Assembly (NCBI GenBank): GCA_017303335.1
Contig: JAFLBK010000003.1
Span: forward strand, 490,291-554,290
From: Chitinophagales bacterium
GTDB lineage: Bacteria > Bacteroidota > Bacteroidia > Chitinophagales > Chitinophagaceae
Length of the DNA: 64,000 nt
Direction of reading: 5' to 3'
In this document: piece after piece, positions 1 to 9,104 of the stretch
How the letters are laid out: every line of letters begins with the position of its first letter
How positions within the stretch are numbered: the stretch's first letter is position 1
Notes under the pieces: generated by a model
The model's input: only the letters and a program-made list of their open reading frames with translations
Databases searched by the model: none
What the model was told of the DNA's origin: nothing
Translations under genes and position numbers: made by a program

Positions 1-192
1 CACATATCGTTCGATTATGCGATCGAAGATATTCCTGGTTTGCCCAGTGAAATTGTGGTACCCGATGAGTACCGGAACCGGCTGAAACGCGATCCACAAC
101 TGGGAGTCAAAAAAGTGCAGATGTTTTATGAAGACAGGGTCATCAGCAAAGAAGAGATGGAACGGGTAAAGAAAAAAATGCTCGGTCAATAA
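1..192 (+). CDS. C-terminal fragment of an unrecognised protein
   Basis: An open frame enters from the left edge and ends in TAA at 190-192, giving 63 residues. It contains IEDIPGLPSEIVVPDEY and a charged tail ending KKKMLGQ. The composition looks like a real protein end, with acidic and basic helices and no low complexity. The N-terminus lies outside the window and no family could be assigned. It converges on the lipoprotein gene on the other strand. Confidence 0.6.
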   Translation, partial: HISFDYAIEDIPGLPSEIVVPDEYRNRLKRDPQLGVKKVQMFYEDRVISKEEMERVKKKMLGQ

Positions 193-196
193 AAAA

Positions 197-218
197 GGCG
201 CAGGTAGAAACCCGCGCC
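197..218 (-). terminator. Rho-independent terminator of the 240-1532 gene
   Basis: Inverted repeat GGCGC/GCGCC with further G-C pairs inside. Read on the minus strand it is followed by a run of six T (191-196). It lies just past the stop of the minus-strand lipoprotein gene. Confidence 0.6.
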
Positions 219-239
219 GTACAAAACCAACTGCTATAA

Positions 240-1532
240 CTAGGAAACCTTTACATGGAAAAATCCTTCGATGCGGTGTGTGCTCCACACCTGGCCGGTT
301 GCGGTACCTTCCGAACGGCCCGACTTCTCGAGGATGAATGTTCCGCTCACGTACCCGCCCGAACTCTGCCTGCGGAAAAGAAATAACCCACCGGGGCTTG
401 GGATCACATTCTGCCCCACTACATAAAAATGCCAGTAGCTCTGGTTATTGCCCGGTGAGTAGTTGAACTCCGGCATCTGCAATGCCCAATTGATATGGGT
501 CAATATCGGCGCCGATGTCCAGCGTATGGCGATTGCACCGAGGGGCACTCCATTCACAACAGGCGCCCCGATCATCTGCGTGATACCGGATACGGTACGC
601 ACCCCCAGGGGAACCTGTCCCTGCATCCAGGGACCATTATCGATCCGCATGGTGATGCCTTCTCCACCTACGTAGATATTTGTAACGAGGATGATCTTCC
701 AGGTACCGGTTGAATTCAGGGTTACGCTAACTGCCTGCGGATTGTTGGCGGGTATCTGTGCCGGTGCTGTATACATGGCTTCGCTTCCGTTAGGCGCCAG
801 CGTTCCGGCACCTGCCAGTTTCCATTCTTTGACCACGGCGGCGAGTGAATCTTTCACAGGCCCTCCCAATGGTGGAACCTCAAAGTCGCCGGTGAGATCT
901 ATCGTTCGAACCACACCCATTTTCAGGGTGGCGCCGGTAGCAACAAATGCCATTTCGGGCACCAGTGTATACTTTTTGAACAAGGCCCAATCGCTGAAAT
1001 GCGTGGTGAATACAGCTATCTTCCGGGCGCTGGTATCGTTGGTTCCACCACCTACGGCTTGCCAGACGCGGTTGGCATCCTGGTAGGCAATGGCCAGTCC
1101 GCTCTTGATGGTACCTACGATATCCGAATCGCCGTAGTTGAAACTTACCTTCACCGGCAGATTGAAATTCAGGTTATGGGGTGTGATGCGGTATGCAAGT
1201 CCGGCTGCGCCGCTTACATGATTGCTGATGGGTTCGATGCCGATGGTTTGATTATCATTCAGGGCTCCCGCGGGAAAATCGATCGTGATCCTGCCGTCGG
1301 CAGAAGTAAATGATCCTCCTCCCACGCCGATGACTTTCGATTCGGCTGTTCCGGCAGATGTACCCACCGCCGTTACTTTACCGGCACTGTTACCGGTACC
1401 TCCACCCCCGCCGGTATTTCCACCGCCGCCACCACCGGGGTTGATGATGTCGTCTTTTTTGCAGGATACGGCCAGCAGCGCCGAAAAGGCTACTGCCATC
1501 ATTGTTTGGGTTGTCTTTCTTACAAGTTGCAT
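240..1532 (-). CDS. Secreted lipoprotein with ZU5-like domain
   Basis: 430 residues. The N-terminus has a lipoprotein signal ending in LLAVSC, so Cys24 is probably lipidated and the protein anchored in the outer or inner membrane. A Gly/Asn-rich linker (about residues 32-50) follows. Residues about 65-150 contain GGSFTSADGRITIDFPAGAL and ITPHNLNFNLPVKVSFNY, which resemble the ZU5-like beta domain of many Bacteroidota surface lipoproteins. The rest is beta-rich and not recognised. The gene stands alone, with a terminator at its 3' end. No enzymatic role is visible; a structural or surface-display role is inferred. Confidence 0.75.
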   Translation of the reverse strand: MQLVRKTTQTMMAVAFSALLAVSCKKDDIINPGGGGGGNTGGGGGTGNSAGKVTAVGTSAGTAESKVIGVGGGSFTSADGRITIDFPAGALNDNQTIGIEPISNHVSGAAGLAYRITPHNLNFNLPVKVSFNYGDSDIVGTIKSGLAIAYQDANRVWQAVGGGTNDTSARKIAVFTTHFSDWALFKKYTLVPEMAFVATGATLKMGVVRTIDLTGDFEVPPLGGPVKDSLAAVVKEWKLAGAGTLAPNGSEAMYTAPAQIPANNPQAVSVTLNSTGTWKIILVTNIYVGGEGITMRIDNGPWMQGQVPLGVRTVSGITQMIGAPVVNGVPLGAIAIRWTSAPILTHINWALQMPEFNYSPGNNQSYWHFYVVGQNVIPSPGGLFLFRRQSSGGYVSGTFILEKSGRSEGTATGQVWSTHRIEGFFHVKVS

Positions 1533-1726
1533 GGCTTTACTTTTTTTTGCGAAACTATACCCGGTATCGTGGTAAAAAACGGCAAGCCTGCATGAATTGA
1601 CGAAAGGATGGAGTCAATTGAGGGATGGATAATGGTTGATTGTTGATGGGTCATGGATGATAGTAATCCGCAACCCGTAACTTCAATTCCGAATCCTATC
1701 ATCGGTATCCGGCATCTGGTATCCCG

Positions 1727-1734
1727 TATCTTTG
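1727..1734 (+). promoter_or_regulatory. Candidate -7 promoter box
   Basis: TATCTTTG fits the Bacteroidota -7 consensus TAnnTTTG and lies 12 bases before the ATG at 1747. No convincing -33 TTG is seen at the right spacing, so the call is tentative. Confidence 0.35.
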
Positions 1735-1746
1735 TATTCTACAATC

Positions 1747-2313
1747 ATGATACGAGCCGCGCTGATAGCATTGTTAACCCTTGTACTGGTATGTATAGGC
1801 ATCTACGCGTACTGGACGGCCCGTGTTTCCAAGCAACGGCCAGACAAACTGCTGACCGAGTTCAAGCGGATCGACTCCTCGCTGAAGCGGCAGGCTTCAA
1901 CACCCGCCGATAGCGGTGGCATCGGCACCCGGCAGCGGAATGCGGAGCTACCCGAAGCACAACTCGCCATACGCACGCATGAATTGCTGCAGCAGATCGA
2001 CAGTATACGGCATGAACTCGTAAGCCTGTCGGGCAAGGATCAATCGGCTTCCTACTCATACACGGACAAAGAAAAACTGGCAAGACTCAAAAAAAGCATC
2101 GCCGGTTACAACCAGTTTGTGCAAGACCGGTTTGCGGCCAAGCCATCCATCCAGGTAACCGACCTGCTGCAGGTGGCGGATATCCCCGAAGGGAAAAAGA
2201 AGATCGCCTGGGAAAACTATTTCTTTGAAAACAGCAGTGTCTTCGGCATGATTACCGAGCTGAATTATATCCGGTCGCGGATACTTAAACTCCAATACAA
2301 AGCCACACATTGA
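1747..2313 (+). CDS. Small membrane-anchored protein of unknown function
   Basis: 188 residues from the ATG at 1747; an upstream TTG at 1732 is less likely because it lies inside the TATCTTTG promoter-like box (1727-1734). Residues 3-23 form one transmembrane helix (AALIALLTLVLVCIGIYAYW). The rest is soluble, highly charged and predicted helical, probably periplasmic. No domain was recognised. The stop overlaps the 5' end of the following GNAT gene (TGA at 2311, ATG at 2319), which suggests cotranscription. Confidence 0.7.
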   Translation: MIRAALIALLTLVLVCIGIYAYWTARVSKQRPDKLLTEFKRIDSSLKRQASTPADSGGIGTRQRNAELPEAQLAIRTHELLQQIDSIRHELVSLSGKDQSASYSYTDKEKLARLKKSIAGYNQFVQDRFAAKPSIQVTDLLQVADIPEGKKKIAWENYFFENSSVFGMITELNYIRSRILKLQYKATH

Positions 2314-2318
2314 ACAGC

Positions 2319-2756
2319 ATGAACCTGTATTTACGAAAAGCGGCGCCGGACGATTCGGCAGATCTTGCACGGCTTTCCGGGCAGCTCGGTTATCAAACCA
2401 GTCCCGCACAAATGGAAGCCAGGCTCCGGCTCCTGCTGCCAAACCCGGATCATCATATCCTGGTGGCGGTGGCGGGTGAAAAAATTGCTGGCTGGCTGCA
2501 TGCCTGTTTGTCGGCTACGGTGGAATCGGATCCCTGGGTGGAGATCGCCGGCCTGGTGGTGGATGAAACGCAACGCGGCCAAGGCATCGGGAAGCAACTG
2601 GTGCAGGAAGCACTGAACTGGGCATCCACTAAAGACGTGCAGAAAGTACGGGTTCGATCCAATACGAAACGAACAGACGCTCACCGGTTTTATACCGGGA
2701 TGGGGTTTACAGAACGCAAAGAACAAAAGGTATTCGACATTACACTGCAACCATAG
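2319..2756 (+). CDS. GNAT family N-acetyltransferase
   Basis: 145 residues from the ATG at 2319. The GNAT fold is supported by VEIAGLVVDETQRGQGIGKQL, which holds the acetyl-CoA binding motif A (R/Q-x-x-G-x-G: QRGQGIG), followed by the C-terminal RSNTKRTDAHRFYTGMGF motif typical of the family. It should transfer an acetyl group from acetyl-CoA to an amine; the substrate cannot be told. It follows the small membrane protein almost without a gap. Confidence 0.85.
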   Translation: MNLYLRKAAPDDSADLARLSGQLGYQTSPAQMEARLRLLLPNPDHHILVAVAGEKIAGWLHACLSATVESDPWVEIAGLVVDETQRGQGIGKQLVQEALNWASTKDVQKVRVRSNTKRTDAHRFYTGMGFTERKEQKVFDITLQP

Positions 2757-2804
2757 GCCGGCTGGTCCCCGGGATAATGAATATCTTTACCAAACACGGT
2801 AGTC

Positions 2805-3038
2805 ATGAAGAAGATGATCACTTTTCTCGTTCTTGCTGCAGGCGTTGTGGCGCTTTACCTGCTTACAGGTTCCTGGAAGCTCGCACTGATCAGCGCCGTT
2901 GTTTGCCTGGGCTACCTGGCATGGCTGGTCCGCTTTGAACTTGGCATCGGTGGCTCGCAGGAAGATGCCCGGCATATACAGGAGAAGTCCAAAAAAGATC
3001 ATGAGAAAAGAACGACAGGCAACCCAACCCTCCGCTGA
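2805..3038 (+). CDS. Small two-helix membrane protein
   Basis: 77 residues. Two hydrophobic segments (about 4-22 and 27-45) are followed by a charged tail containing EDARHIQEKSKKDHEK. No family was recognised. A TATCTTTA sequence about 20 bases upstream could be a -7 box. Its TGA is directly followed by the ATG of the SGNH hydrolase, so the two are probably translated from one mRNA and may work together at the membrane. Confidence 0.7.
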   Translation: MKKMITFLVLAAGVVALYLLTGSWKLALISAVVCLGYLAWLVRFELGIGGSQEDARHIQEKSKKDHEKRTTGNPTLR

Positions 3039-4253
3039 ATGGCATCAAAAAGAAACTACCTGAAAATATTACTTGGGAGCATTCTTCTTGTTGCCCTGCT
3101 GCAGTTGCTAAAAAAATATTTAGACCACCGTCTTCCCGGCAGCCTGCTTTTTCACCACTACCTGTTAACAGGCATTCAATTGCTGGTACTCGTGGGAACG
3201 ATCATTCACTTGCTGTTTCCAAACCGTGGTTTCCTTTTCAAAACACTGGTAATCCTTGCGCTCTTCGGTTTACCCGAACTGCTTTTTACCTGGTGGATAC
3301 AGCATCCCGCTTCCATACCAACCGCCGCCCGGTCGTTACTGAATACCTACAGCACCCAGGCCGAAACAAATATCATCCAGTTCATGCCGCAAAGCAGTGT
3401 GTACAACGACAGTCTTTTTTACACCCTGAAACCTTCGGCCCGTTTCCGATTCCGCAACCCGGAGTTTGCCGATAGTTTTTTTATCAACCGGGCGGGGTTG
3501 CGTGATGATGATCGTTCGCTGCAGCATCCATCGGTCATCTGCCTGGGCGATTCCTATGCCATGGGCTGGGGCGTGGCGCAAGCGGAAAGCTTCCCGGAAC
3601 AACTGGAAGCTATGCTGCACAAAAAAGTATTGAACGCAGCAGTTTCTTCCTACGGAACGGTTCGGGAACTAAAAAATCTTTACAGACTCGATACCGCTGC
3701 GCTGGAAACCATCATCATCCAGTACTGCCGCAACGATTACCGCGAGAACCGCGAATACGCAGAGCACGATCACCGGCTTACCATCTCTTCCCGGAACGTA
3801 TATGATTCGCTGCAGAACGATCACTACTGGAGCACCCGGTGGTTCCCCGGCAAACGTGCCGTTACGATCGCCAAACTGTACATGGAACAAAAAACGAATG
3901 ATTGGTTCTTCCCAAACCGGGCAACCTGGAAAGACTCGGCCCAATGGCATCTGCAGAAAGCGGCAGCGTACTTCACCGATATCCTCTACCACTCGGCCAT
4001 TAATTTCAACAAGGTGAAGGTATTGGTGGTGGATATGAATGAACAGCAGACGATGAACAATGATTTTATCGGGGCGGTAAATACCCTGATCCGGCAACCA
4101 CGTTACGCTGCCCGTTTTGCCAATCACCTTATCCTGGTTCCTGTAGCTGATCTGCTAACAGCGAATGACTATTATATACTCGATCCGCACATTAAAGCAT
4201 CCGGTCACCGGAAGATCGCGGAACGGCTCCGGACCTTTATCACTCCTCACTAA
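3039..4253 (+). CDS. Membrane-anchored SGNH/GDSL-type hydrolase
   Basis: 404 residues. The first about 95 residues contain three hydrophobic stretches, probably transmembrane. The C-terminal part is an SGNH-like domain: block I is VICLGDSYAMGWGV with the presumptive nucleophile Ser in GDSY, an Asn sits in QYCRNDYREN, and the end DPHIKASGHRKIAERL supplies the Asp-x-x-His type motif (D and H). Family members include acyl-group esterases and O-acetyl transfer partners; the substrate is unknown. It follows the two-helix membrane protein with no gap. Confidence 0.75.
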   Translation: MASKRNYLKILLGSILLVALLQLLKKYLDHRLPGSLLFHHYLLTGIQLLVLVGTIIHLLFPNRGFLFKTLVILALFGLPELLFTWWIQHPASIPTAARSLLNTYSTQAETNIIQFMPQSSVYNDSLFYTLKPSARFRFRNPEFADSFFINRAGLRDDDRSLQHPSVICLGDSYAMGWGVAQAESFPEQLEAMLHKKVLNAAVSSYGTVRELKNLYRLDTAALETIIIQYCRNDYRENREYAEHDHRLTISSRNVYDSLQNDHYWSTRWFPGKRAVTIAKLYMEQKTNDWFFPNRATWKDSAQWHLQKAAAYFTDILYHSAINFNKVKVLVVDMNEQQTMNNDFIGAVNTLIRQPRYAARFANHLILVPVADLLTANDYYILDPHIKASGHRKIAERLRTFITPH

Positions 4254-5474
4254 TTATTCATACACAGTCGACATCAGTGAAATAACCGGGTTGGATGGGT
4301 CCAGCGCTTTGGCAATGCGGTAACTTTGTTTAGCCTCGTTGCCCAAACCCTGCGCTTTTTGGATGGACGCTTTTTGCAAATACAACCGGGCAGCCAGTTC
4401 CCGTTCGGGGCCCATCGCCAGCCCGATGCTGATATTCTCCAGGGCCAGACTGTATTGTTTCTCCGTTGCAAACAGGTCGGCACGCATGAGGTAGGCTTCG
4501 GGCTGAATGGCTTTGTATTTCAGGGCGCTGTCGAGGCAATCGTACTCGGCCTGGGGGTTGCCGGCCGACTGGTAATATTTGGCCCGGTTGAGCCAGATCC
4601 ATCCCACTTTGGGCGCCTGGTCTACCGCGATCTTTGTATAGAAATTCGCACGGCCCTGGTCGTTGAGGGTGAGGTACAGCACACCCAATTCGCTGTTGAT
4701 GCCGGCGTGCTTGGGATAAAGCTGCTGCGCTTTCTCGAGCAGTTCGCGTTTTTTCTGGTGATTGGTTTGTACCTGTGCGTCGAAGAAGATGCGCTCGGCC
4801 ATACGGCCATCATCGGCTTCGTTGAAGATAAGATTTGCATACCCGCTTTTATTGGCTGCCACATTCCATCCCCGCTCAATGGCGAGATAGCGCTGCGCAC
4901 GCAACGGATGTGTAGGCGGACCGTCATTTTCGCCCAGGAAGCTGAACATCAGTTTCGCTTCATCCCGGCTGGCCCCCAGTTTCTGCATGATGAAGCCGGC
5001 AAAAGCGTCGGCTTCCAGTTCTTTATCGGGCCGGCTTCCATAGCCGCTGAGCGTATGGCCATTGAGATGATGACCCAGCTCGTGCGCCACCACCCCGGTA
5101 ATGAACCATCTGTTGGTGCTCTTCTCGTATTGCTCCAGGAAAAAGCGATCGAATACGATATAGCGATCGCTGCCTACTTCGTTCTCGAGGCAAACGGCGC
5201 TGCAGTTATTCGATCCGGGAAATGAATAGAGTTTGAGGCGGTTCTGCAAACCCACCACGGCAAGGATATCGTTCACGATCCCGTCCATCCATTTCATTTC
5301 TGTTTCCTCGCTCACGTTGGCCGCGGAAGCGGGAACATAATTGGCCGAACTGGTGAAAAAATTACAGGCGAAATAACGGGGCGGGTTGTAGCGGATCTCG
5401 TTGCTGAACTTCAGTTGTGCCGAAAGAGAAAGCGCAAGCAGGCAGGCTGCCGGAACCAGGATAAGGCGTCGCAT
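4254..5474 (-). CDS. Secreted M48 family metalloprotease with TPR repeats
   Basis: 406 residues. A signal peptide (about 1-19, ending SLSAQ) suggests export. The zinc protease motif HELGHH (in VVAHELGHHLNGH) and the downstream KELEADAF glutamate are the metal ligands and catalytic residue of family M48. Residues about 225-395 read as tetratricopeptide repeats, for example LLEKAQQLYPKHAGINSELG and SALKYKAIQPEAYLMRAD, suggesting protein-protein contacts. The combination resembles BepA/YfgC-type periplasmic quality-control proteases, which is an inference from architecture. A promoter-like pair lies just upstream at 5492-5519. Confidence 0.85.
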   Translation of the reverse strand: MRRLILVPAACLLALSLSAQLKFSNEIRYNPPRYFACNFFTSSANYVPASAANVSEETEMKWMDGIVNDILAVVGLQNRLKLYSFPGSNNCSAVCLENEVGSDRYIVFDRFFLEQYEKSTNRWFITGVVAHELGHHLNGHTLSGYGSRPDKELEADAFAGFIMQKLGASRDEAKLMFSFLGENDGPPTHPLRAQRYLAIERGWNVAANKSGYANLIFNEADDGRMAERIFFDAQVQTNHQKKRELLEKAQQLYPKHAGINSELGVLYLTLNDQGRANFYTKIAVDQAPKVGWIWLNRAKYYQSAGNPQAEYDCLDSALKYKAIQPEAYLMRADLFATEKQYSLALENISIGLAMGPERELAARLYLQKASIQKAQGLGNEAKQSYRIAKALDPSNPVISLMSTVYE

Positions 5475-5491
5475 AAGCAGTGTTTAGGCCG

Positions 5492-5519
5492 GGAAAGTAC
5501 AATTTTTTTTCAGCCGCAA
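5492..5519 (-). promoter_or_regulatory. Candidate promoter of the M48 protease gene
   Basis: On the minus strand a TTG (5517-5519) lies 17 bases before TACTTTCC (5492-5499), close to the Bacteroidota -33 TTG / -7 TAnnTTTG arrangement. The start codon follows about 18 bases later. The -7 box differs from consensus at its end. Confidence 0.35.
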
Positions 5520-5552
5520 CCTACCCAATACCCCGGATAACAGGCTACGGAT

Positions 5553-5570
5553 GCCTGCCGGCAGACAGGC
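5553..5570. repeat. Intergenic inverted repeat
   Basis: GCCTGCCGGCAGACAGGC is nearly self-complementary. It lies in the 207-base gap between the M48 gene and the Asp-box gene, and may help end transcription of the latter. Only one copy was noticed in this window. Confidence 0.4.
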
Positions 5571-5681
5571 TTAACCAGACATTCTCATCATAGCAAACTT
5601 ATTATCAGTCTGAACCTGTCGAAGACGGTTTGGTACCAGGTTATTATTCAGCTGTCAAAGCAGGGATACAGCTACAGTGCG

Positions 5682-8414
5682 TCAATTGCTTTTCACAAAA
5701 GAAGTCTTGTACTGTTGACTTCCCTGGCGGATAAGCAATGTATAGATGCCGTTGGGAAGATGCGCCACGCTGAGCCTTCCTGTTGCGTCGGTTTGCTTGT
5801 GCACCAGCATCACACGCCCGTCGGTGCTGTACACATCGGCTTCAAAAGGCTGGCCATCGGCGCCGGCAAAACTGAAACGAAGGGTTCCATCGGTAACCGG
5901 GTTGGGGGCGACCAGGAGTTTGGATGCGCTGTTATCCGGCATCATCGCTATGATATGACTGTAATACGAATGATCCGCGTTGATCTCCCGGATACGGTAG
6001 TACATGATTCCGGCGGGATGATTATGATCCGTGTAAGTATAACCTGCATTGCCGGTTCCGTTGATGGTACCGATCGCATCGAAGCGAACGCCATCTTCGC
6101 TGCGTTCTACCTGGTAGCGGGTATTGCTTTTCTCTCCGCTCACGTTCCAGCTCAGTCGCACGGCGCCTGCCTGTTTTACCGCGGTGAACGAAAGCCATTT
6201 CACCGCCACCACCCCACCAACGAACAAGGGTGTTTCCCAAACCCCGCGGCCATAGGTTGCCACCCGCAGTTTGCCGGCATTGTATTGTATCTCCAGTTCA
6301 TTCACCGCAACAGTGGGAAGATTGCCCGTATAGTTTTTCCAGGCGCTCATGGTATCATTCTTATAATATACACCGGTATTCATCCCAACATACAATCCCT
6401 GCACCGCGTTGTTCTCAATGACTACACTGCGGGCCGCTACGGCAGGCAGTCCCGAAGAAATAGACGTGAAGCTGGCTCCGGCATTCGTTGATACCTGCAG
6501 GTTGTTGCTGCCGGCCGTGGTCGTGATGTATATCTTATCGGGAATGGTACGATGTACACAGATATCGCTGATGGTGCCCGGCGCTGTTCGTGTTACCCAG
6601 GTTGCGCCGCCATCGGTGGATACATACAAAGTACTACCTCTTGAAGCATACAGGTAATTGGTGTTGGATGGCGCTATGGCGATATCGTCCAGGGCCGCGG
6701 TGATCGTCGTGCCAGAGAGCAGGGTCCAGGAACTGCCGCTGTTGGTGGAACGATAGAAACCCGTCCAGCCGCCGTAGATCGTTGTTTCCACGGTAGGATG
6801 ACTGGCCAGGGGTGTGATCCAGTTACCGGCCGATGGTTTGGTCATACCCGAATAACTGTTACCGCCATTGGTGGACCGGTATAAAGATCCGTTTTGGGAT
6901 GTGCCCCAGATGTTGGCGGCATTGGTGGGACTCACCAACCCTTCCATCCCATCGGCGCCAAGCCAATCGACCCAGTTGCCGGCGGGTTTGCGTGCCACAC
7001 TCCCGTTATCCTGGGCTCCGCCGGTGATCACATTGGCATCGGTTTGCGAAACAGCGATCCGGTAAAACTGGCGTATGCCGAGCCCGGTGGAAATATTCGT
7101 CCAGTTATCCGCCCTGTCGGTGCTCTTGAAAATACCGCCGTCGCTGTTGCTGTATAATGTATTGTTCACCCAGCGCAATCCATGCACATCGGCATGGTTG
7201 TACCCGGTACCGTTCGGATAACTCCAAACTGTTTGGGCGATAAAACTCATCCCGCCATTGGTCGACTTCCAGACAATGATCCCGGCGAGGTACACTTCGC
7301 TGGCATCCGTTGGCGACACGGTGAGGGCCATATCATAACCTCCCTGACCGCCCGCATCGGTACCCGCAGGCGAGTAACCGAAATAATTGGTTCCGGAACC
7401 GGCGCTGCCAACTACGGTAGTTATAAAGTTGAGGCCTGCATCGGTAGACCGGTACATACGTCCGAACTCACTGCCATTGGCCTGGATGATGTATACATAG
7501 TTGGGATTGGCGGGTGTAACGGCAACGAGGCTTCTGCCGGTATTGGTGATACCCTGTGCGCTGCCAAGCGTTGTCCAGTTCAAGCCGTTATTGATGGATC
7601 GCACTACGGTGCTGTTACCGCAGGCGTACATGATGTTCACATCATCGGGTTTGAATTCGATGTCTTCGATCTGCGTGGAATAAACCTGGGTGAAACTGGT
7701 TCCTCCATTGGTCGACCGGTGAATACCCGAAGAAGAACAAACAAAAACAATATTGGAATTGGAAGGATGCACCAGGATCTTTCGCACGGTTCCGCTTGGT
7801 CCGCTTCCCAGGTTACTCCAGGAAACGCCGCCGTTGGTGCTTTTCATCAGGCCACCGGAAGCATTACCAGCATACACGGTGTTCATATTGGATGGATCAA
7901 TGGTTACAGCATACATGTTCATCCAGGTAGCGTTGTAATCCTGCAGGGGAAACCAGCTGTTACCGCTCGTGGTGCTTTTCCAGATACCGCCACCGGGAGA
8001 TGTAACATAAATAACCGTCGTGTCGGAAGGATGGATGGCCACATCGGTAAGCCTCCCTGTGCCCGGGTTCCAGCCGGAGGTATAGGTCCAGCCCCAGGGC
8101 CCGAGTTCTGTCCAGGTCACGGCTTCAATAAGATTCTGCGGACTTGTCTGCTTCCATGTCTGCCATTCGGTTCCGGGATCGATATAATAACCGTTTGCAT
8201 CCAGGTGAAAACGGCGTTCGTATAACCAGCGCTGGAAATGTTTATAGCCTGTACTACGGTCTGTACCGGCCGTGTCAAAATATCGCTGTGCGATATCCGC
8301 GGCTTCTTCGACCTTCAGGTCGGTGCGCTCCATCAGTTTAAAGATGAATTCCTGAGCGCTCCCTTTGAAAGCGATAGTAACCAGTGCAAGCAATGTGATC
8401 AGAATACGTTTCAT
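5682..8414 (-). CDS. Large secreted Asp-box (BNR/sortilin-like) protein with T9SS type A sorting domain
   Basis: 910 residues with a signal peptide (1-20, ending FKGSAQ). Residues about 25-90 resemble a propeptide. About 90-730 contain at least ten Asp-box motifs of the type S-T-x-x-G-x-x-W/F (for example STTSGNSWF, STNGGVSW, STDAGLNF, STNSGSSW, STDGGATW), predicting one or two beta-propellers as in sortilin/VPS10-like and xyloglucanase-like proteins. About 735-830 look FN3-like. The last about 75 residues (APNPVTDGTLRFSF to the end) form a T9SS type A sorting domain, so the protein is exported by type IX secretion to the surface or medium. No catalytic residues could be assigned. Confidence 0.85.
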   Translation of the reverse strand: MKRILITLLALVTIAFKGSAQEFIFKLMERTDLKVEEAADIAQRYFDTAGTDRSTGYKHFQRWLYERRFHLDANGYYIDPGTEWQTWKQTSPQNLIEAVTWTELGPWGWTYTSGWNPGTGRLTDVAIHPSDTTVIYVTSPGGGIWKSTTSGNSWFPLQDYNATWMNMYAVTIDPSNMNTVYAGNASGGLMKSTNGGVSWSNLGSGPSGTVRKILVHPSNSNIVFVCSSSGIHRSTNGGTSFTQVYSTQIEDIEFKPDDVNIMYACGNSTVVRSINNGLNWTTLGSAQGITNTGRSLVAVTPANPNYVYIIQANGSEFGRMYRSTDAGLNFITTVVGSAGSGTNYFGYSPAGTDAGGQGGYDMALTVSPTDASEVYLAGIIVWKSTNGGMSFIAQTVWSYPNGTGYNHADVHGLRWVNNTLYSNSDGGIFKSTDRADNWTNISTGLGIRQFYRIAVSQTDANVITGGAQDNGSVARKPAGNWVDWLGADGMEGLVSPTNAANIWGTSQNGSLYRSTNGGNSYSGMTKPSAGNWITPLASHPTVETTIYGGWTGFYRSTNSGSSWTLLSGTTITAALDDIAIAPSNTNYLYASRGSTLYVSTDGGATWVTRTAPGTISDICVHRTIPDKIYITTTAGSNNLQVSTNAGASFTSISSGLPAVAARSVVIENNAVQGLYVGMNTGVYYKNDTMSAWKNYTGNLPTVAVNELEIQYNAGKLRVATYGRGVWETPLFVGGVVAVKWLSFTAVKQAGAVRLSWNVSGEKSNTRYQVERSEDGVRFDAIGTINGTGNAGYTYTDHNHPAGIMYYRIREINADHSYYSHIIAMMPDNSASKLLVAPNPVTDGTLRFSFAGADGQPFEADVYSTDGRVMLVHKQTDATGRLSVAHLPNGIYTLLIRQGSQQYKTSFVKSN

Positions 8415-8582
8415 AGCAGTAAACCAGATATCTACAGAGGGCTTAAAAATACATTATTTGGCTTTCCCGGCCTATAGTAAGATTACGTGTCGCTTTGGAA
8501 ACGGAGCTTGTTTTTCAGAAAGATATCCTTGAAGATAAAAAGGCATTTTGCTATTCCCTGGTAAAATCAGGAAATTTGGCCC

Positions 8583-9047
8583 ATGCAGCAAACGACGATC
8601 AAACTGATACGCACCGATTCGGGTCACCCGGATTTCGTGAAACTGGTAAAACTGCTCGATGCCGAGCTCGCCGAACGCGACGGCGATGAACACGCTTTTT
8701 ACGCCCAGTTCAACAAGATCGCGGTGATCCGCCATGCGGTGCTGGCCTATGAAAATGACCGGGCCGTGGCATGCGGCGCTTTCAAGGAATTTGCTCCCGG
8801 CACCATGGAAGTGAAGCGTATGTTTACAAGGCCGGAGGCAAGAGGAAAGCGCATTGCAGCCCTTGTGCTGGCCGAATTGGAGCAATGGGTTGCCGAAACC
8901 GGCAACGGCATCTGTGTACTGGAAACAGGCAGGCGCCAGCCGGAAGCGATTGCGCTTTACACCAGGTGTGGTTACCGTCAAATTCCAAACTACGGCCAAT
9001 ACGAAGGCAAGTACAACAGTGTTTGTTTCGAGAAAAAGCTGGCGTAG
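8583..9047 (+). CDS. GNAT family N-acetyltransferase
   Basis: 154 residues. The acetyl-CoA loop is visible in EVKRMFTRPEARGKRIAALVL (R-x-x-G-x-x-A variant), followed by CVLETGRRQPEAIALYTRCGY, the typical GNAT C-terminal strand-helix with the conserved Tyr. The acyl acceptor is unknown. It is divergent from the Asp-box gene and 57 bases upstream of the next gene. Confidence 0.85.
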   Translation: MQQTTIKLIRTDSGHPDFVKLVKLLDAELAERDGDEHAFYAQFNKIAVIRHAVLAYENDRAVACGAFKEFAPGTMEVKRMFTRPEARGKRIAALVLAELEQWVAETGNGICVLETGRRQPEAIALYTRCGYRQIPNYGQYEGKYNSVCFEKKLA

Positions 9048-9104
9048 CGGATTCTTCGGCGCCACATCCCTCGTTCGGGAATTTATCGGTAAATTGGAGA
9101 TGAC

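Noticed and set aside
1533..1746. RNA gene in the gap before the small membrane protein
   Set aside because: The sequence has degenerate short repeats (GGTATCC-like phrases) but no tRNA or riboswitch fold could be drawn.
7500..8000. CRISPR-like regular repetition in the Asp-box gene
   Set aside because: The repetition is of protein motifs with variable DNA and no constant repeat or spacers.
7182..8225. 347-codon plus-strand ORF opposite the Asp-box gene
   Set aside because: It mirrors the repetitive Asp-box coding sequence; no independent evidence for a gene.
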